NCBI RefSeq assembly: GCF_002261215.1
Contig: NZ_NEVS01000004.1
Coordinates: 1,674,001-1,738,000, forward strand
DNA from: Bordetella genomosp. 11
GTDB lineage: Bacteria > Pseudomonadota > Gammaproteobacteria > Burkholderiales > Burkholderiaceae_B
Reading direction: 5' to 3'
DNA: 64,000 nucleotides
Part shown: positions 62,604 to 64,000 of the stretch, piece by piece
Layout: every line of letters begins with the position of its first letter
How positions within the stretch are numbered: the first letter of the stretch is position 1
Program-made: the position numbers and the translations under genes
Notes under the pieces: generated by a model
What the model saw: the letters and a program-made list of their open reading frames with translations, nothing else
Told to the model about the DNA's origin: nothing
The model's database searches: none

Positions 62604-63452
62604 ATGGCTGGCGTTCTGACCGGCAAGACAGTCGTCATTACAGGGGCAAGCCGAGGCATCGGACTGGCCGCGGCGCGCCTGTTCGCGGCGCAAGGCGCGT
62701 CCCTGGCGCTATGCGCGCGCCAGGCCGGCCCGCTCGCGCTCGCCGCCGCCGAACTGGAATCGGCTTACGGCACGCCCGTACTGGCCAGGACCGCTGACAT
62801 CCGCGACGACGCCTCGGTACGGGCCTTCGCCGCCGAGGTGAACGCGCGATTCCGCCAGGTGGACGTGCTGGTCAACAACGCCGGCGAATCCTCGCAGCGC
62901 GAAGCGGACGGCATCCACTGGCCCGTCAATGCGGTCGACTCGGTCGGACAGGATCTGCCGCCGGGCCGTTTCTCGCTGATCAGCGACGATGAGTGGCGGT
63001 CCGCCCTCGAACAGAAGCTGCTCGGCATGGTACGCGTCACCCGGGCATTCCTGCCGCTGCTGCGGCAGGCAGGCGGCGGGAGCATCGTCAACATGGCATC
63101 GATCAAAGGACGGCAGCCGCCGCCGCGCGTCGTCACATCCGGCGTCGCCTGGGCGGCCGTCATCAATCTCAGCAAGAGCCTATCCCTGGAGCTGGCCGGT
63201 GACGGAATCCGGGTCAATGTGATCAGCGTGGGCGGCATATTGACCAGCCAGATGGAAGCGGGACAGCAGAAGTGGGCGCCCGGCAAAAGCCTTCAGGAGT
63301 TCCTGGCGCCTCGTACCGCGAACATTCCGCTCAAGCGGCTGGGAACGGTGGAAGAAGTCGCCCAAACCATTTATTTCCTTGGGTCGCCGGCATCGGCCTA
63401 CATCACCGGCCAATGCCTGGCCGTCGATGGCGGCGGATCCCGGGCCATCTAA
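62604..63452 (+). CDS. SDR-family protein lacking the YxxxK catalytic motif
   Basis: 282 residues, Rossmann fold with intact cofactor motif TGASRGIG (13-20) and NNAG (91-94). The Ser is kept (S166 in NMAS), but the positions 13 and 17 residues later, normally Tyr and Lys, are S179 and W183 (TSGVAWAAVINLSKS). A 30-residue insert (about 98-127) is unusual. It may bind cofactor without classical SDR chemistry. AAGGAG lies before ATG 62604. Between the ComA-like and TauD-family genes. Confidence 0.88.
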   Translation: MAGVLTGKTVVITGASRGIGLAAARLFAAQGASLALCARQAGPLALAAAELESAYGTPVLARTADIRDDASVRAFAAEVNARFRQVDVLVNNAGESSQREADGIHWPVNAVDSVGQDLPPGRFSLISDDEWRSALEQKLLGMVRVTRAFLPLLRQAGGGSIVNMASIKGRQPPPRVVTSGVAWAAVINLSKSLSLELAGDGIRVNVISVGGILTSQMEAGQQKWAPGKSLQEFLAPRTANIPLKRLGTVEEVAQTIYFLGSPASAYITGQCLAVDGGGSRAI

Positions 63453-63471
63453 ACCGAAACAGGAGCCAGCC

Positions 63472-64000
63472 ATGGCCAACCCTCAAGTCAACGCGCCTGA
63501 ACATGTCCAGGTCGTGCCCACCGGCGCCGCGCTGGGCGCGGAAATTCGTGGCGTCGATCTCTCTCAACCCGTACCCGAAGCCACCAAGGCCTTGCTGCGT
63601 AAAGCGTGGGCGGAACATCTCGTGCTTTTGTGGCGGGACCAGGCGCTGCCGGAAACCACGTTCCTGGATGCCGCGGCGATCTTCGGCGAAACCAAGGAGC
63701 CGGCCGCGCGCAAATTCCAGGTCGCGGGCGGCTTTACCGTCGGCGGCAAGCGCATCGCGATCGATCCCCGGGTATCGCTGATCTCCAACCTGGACGAGAA
63801 CGGCGATCCGGTCAAGGATAACGGCACGCTGGGCAGCTACGAAGTGGTCTGGCATACCGACAACTCCTACGCCGAGGTACCGCCGGCCGGCAGCATGCTG
63901 TACGCCATTACGCTGCCCGTCAATGGCGGCGGCGATACGAGCTTCAACAATCAATACCTTGCCTACGAGGAATTGCCGGACGACCTGAAACAGGCCATCC
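63472..64000 (+). CDS. TauD/TfdA-family Fe(II)/2-oxoglutarate dioxygenase, 3' end beyond the window
   Basis: First 176 residues only; the family has about 280-300. Begins at ATG 63472 after AGGAG, 19 bases past the SDR stop. GAEIRGVDLSQPV is the family N terminus; first two iron ligands H128 and D130 (VVWHTDNSYAEVPP) and the GGGDTSFNN turn are present, while the distal His and Arg lie outside. Relatives use 2-oxoglutarate and O2 to release sulfite from taurine or to oxidise ethers. Fourth gene of the ComA-like operon. Confidence 0.9.
   Translation, partial: MANPQVNAPEHVQVVPTGAALGAEIRGVDLSQPVPEATKALLRKAWAEHLVLLWRDQALPETTFLDAAAIFGETKEPAARKFQVAGGFTVGGKRIAIDPRVSLISNLDENGDPVKDNGTLGSYEVVWHTDNSYAEVPPAGSMLYAITLPVNGGGDTSFNNQYLAYEELPDDLKQAI

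Overview
The window is very GC-rich and gene-dense. It carries seven Bug (TctC-type) periplasmic binding proteins, seven LysR regulators, many short catabolic operons, an AspT/AspD pair and a peptide ABC transporter. This points to a betaproteobacterium of the Alcaligenaceae, Bordetella or Achromobacter in type. That placement is an inference from gene content; no rRNA, tRNA, CRISPR or insertion sequence was seen.

Layout. 1-2896: aspartate decarboxylation (aspD, running off the left edge, and the antiporter aspT). 3171-6982: a LuxR-type response regulator and a universal stress protein, divergent from a P-type cation ATPase, with two FNR-type boxes between them. 7013-10634: an SDR, Bug and TauD-family dioxygenase operon with a divergent LysR. 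10627-15605: methyltransferase, VapBC, a possible GlcG/HbpS-like protein, topoisomerase IB, a PfpI/DJ-1 protein and an orphan Bug. 15669-17451: HipBA with repeated AT-rich operators. 17467-19814: an LprI-like protein, a LysR, and a 34-bp copy of part of that LysR gene. 19829-23775: Fe-alcohol dehydrogenase and Bug, divergent from an aldehyde dehydrogenase. 23802-25290: KfrA-like coiled-coil protein and its AT-rich upstream region.

25291-34150 is one nine-gene operon in which most junctions are 4-base stop/start overlaps. It encodes an ABC importer, enoyl-CoA hydratase, thiolase, DUF35 protein, acyl-CoA ligase and two acyl-CoA dehydrogenases, with a LysR divergent. This looks like uptake, activation and side-chain beta-oxidation of one carboxylic acid, perhaps ending in a retro-aldol cleavage. 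35372-43769 holds an FAH-family hydrolase with its LysR, then a Rieske oxygenase operon (sugar-phosphate-isomerase-type protein, oxygenase, Bug, reductase, tartrate-dehydrogenase-like enzyme) with its LysR. 43843-52483 is a peptide operon: S9 peptidase, M20 amidohydrolase and a complete Dpp-type transporter.

52759-64000 is the least ordinary part. A Bug truncated by an in-frame TAG precedes an MmgE/PrpD protein. A CysB-like regulator faces a Bug, a four-domain rhodanese with only one catalytic Cys, and a dienelactone-hydrolase-type enzyme. A further LysR faces a Tat-lipoprotein Bug, a ComA (phosphosulfolactate synthase)-like protein with altered motifs, an SDR lacking YxxxK, and a TauD-family dioxygenase cut by the right edge. 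The recurring sulfur-linked families suggest organosulfur uptake and breakdown, but the substrate cannot be read from sequence.
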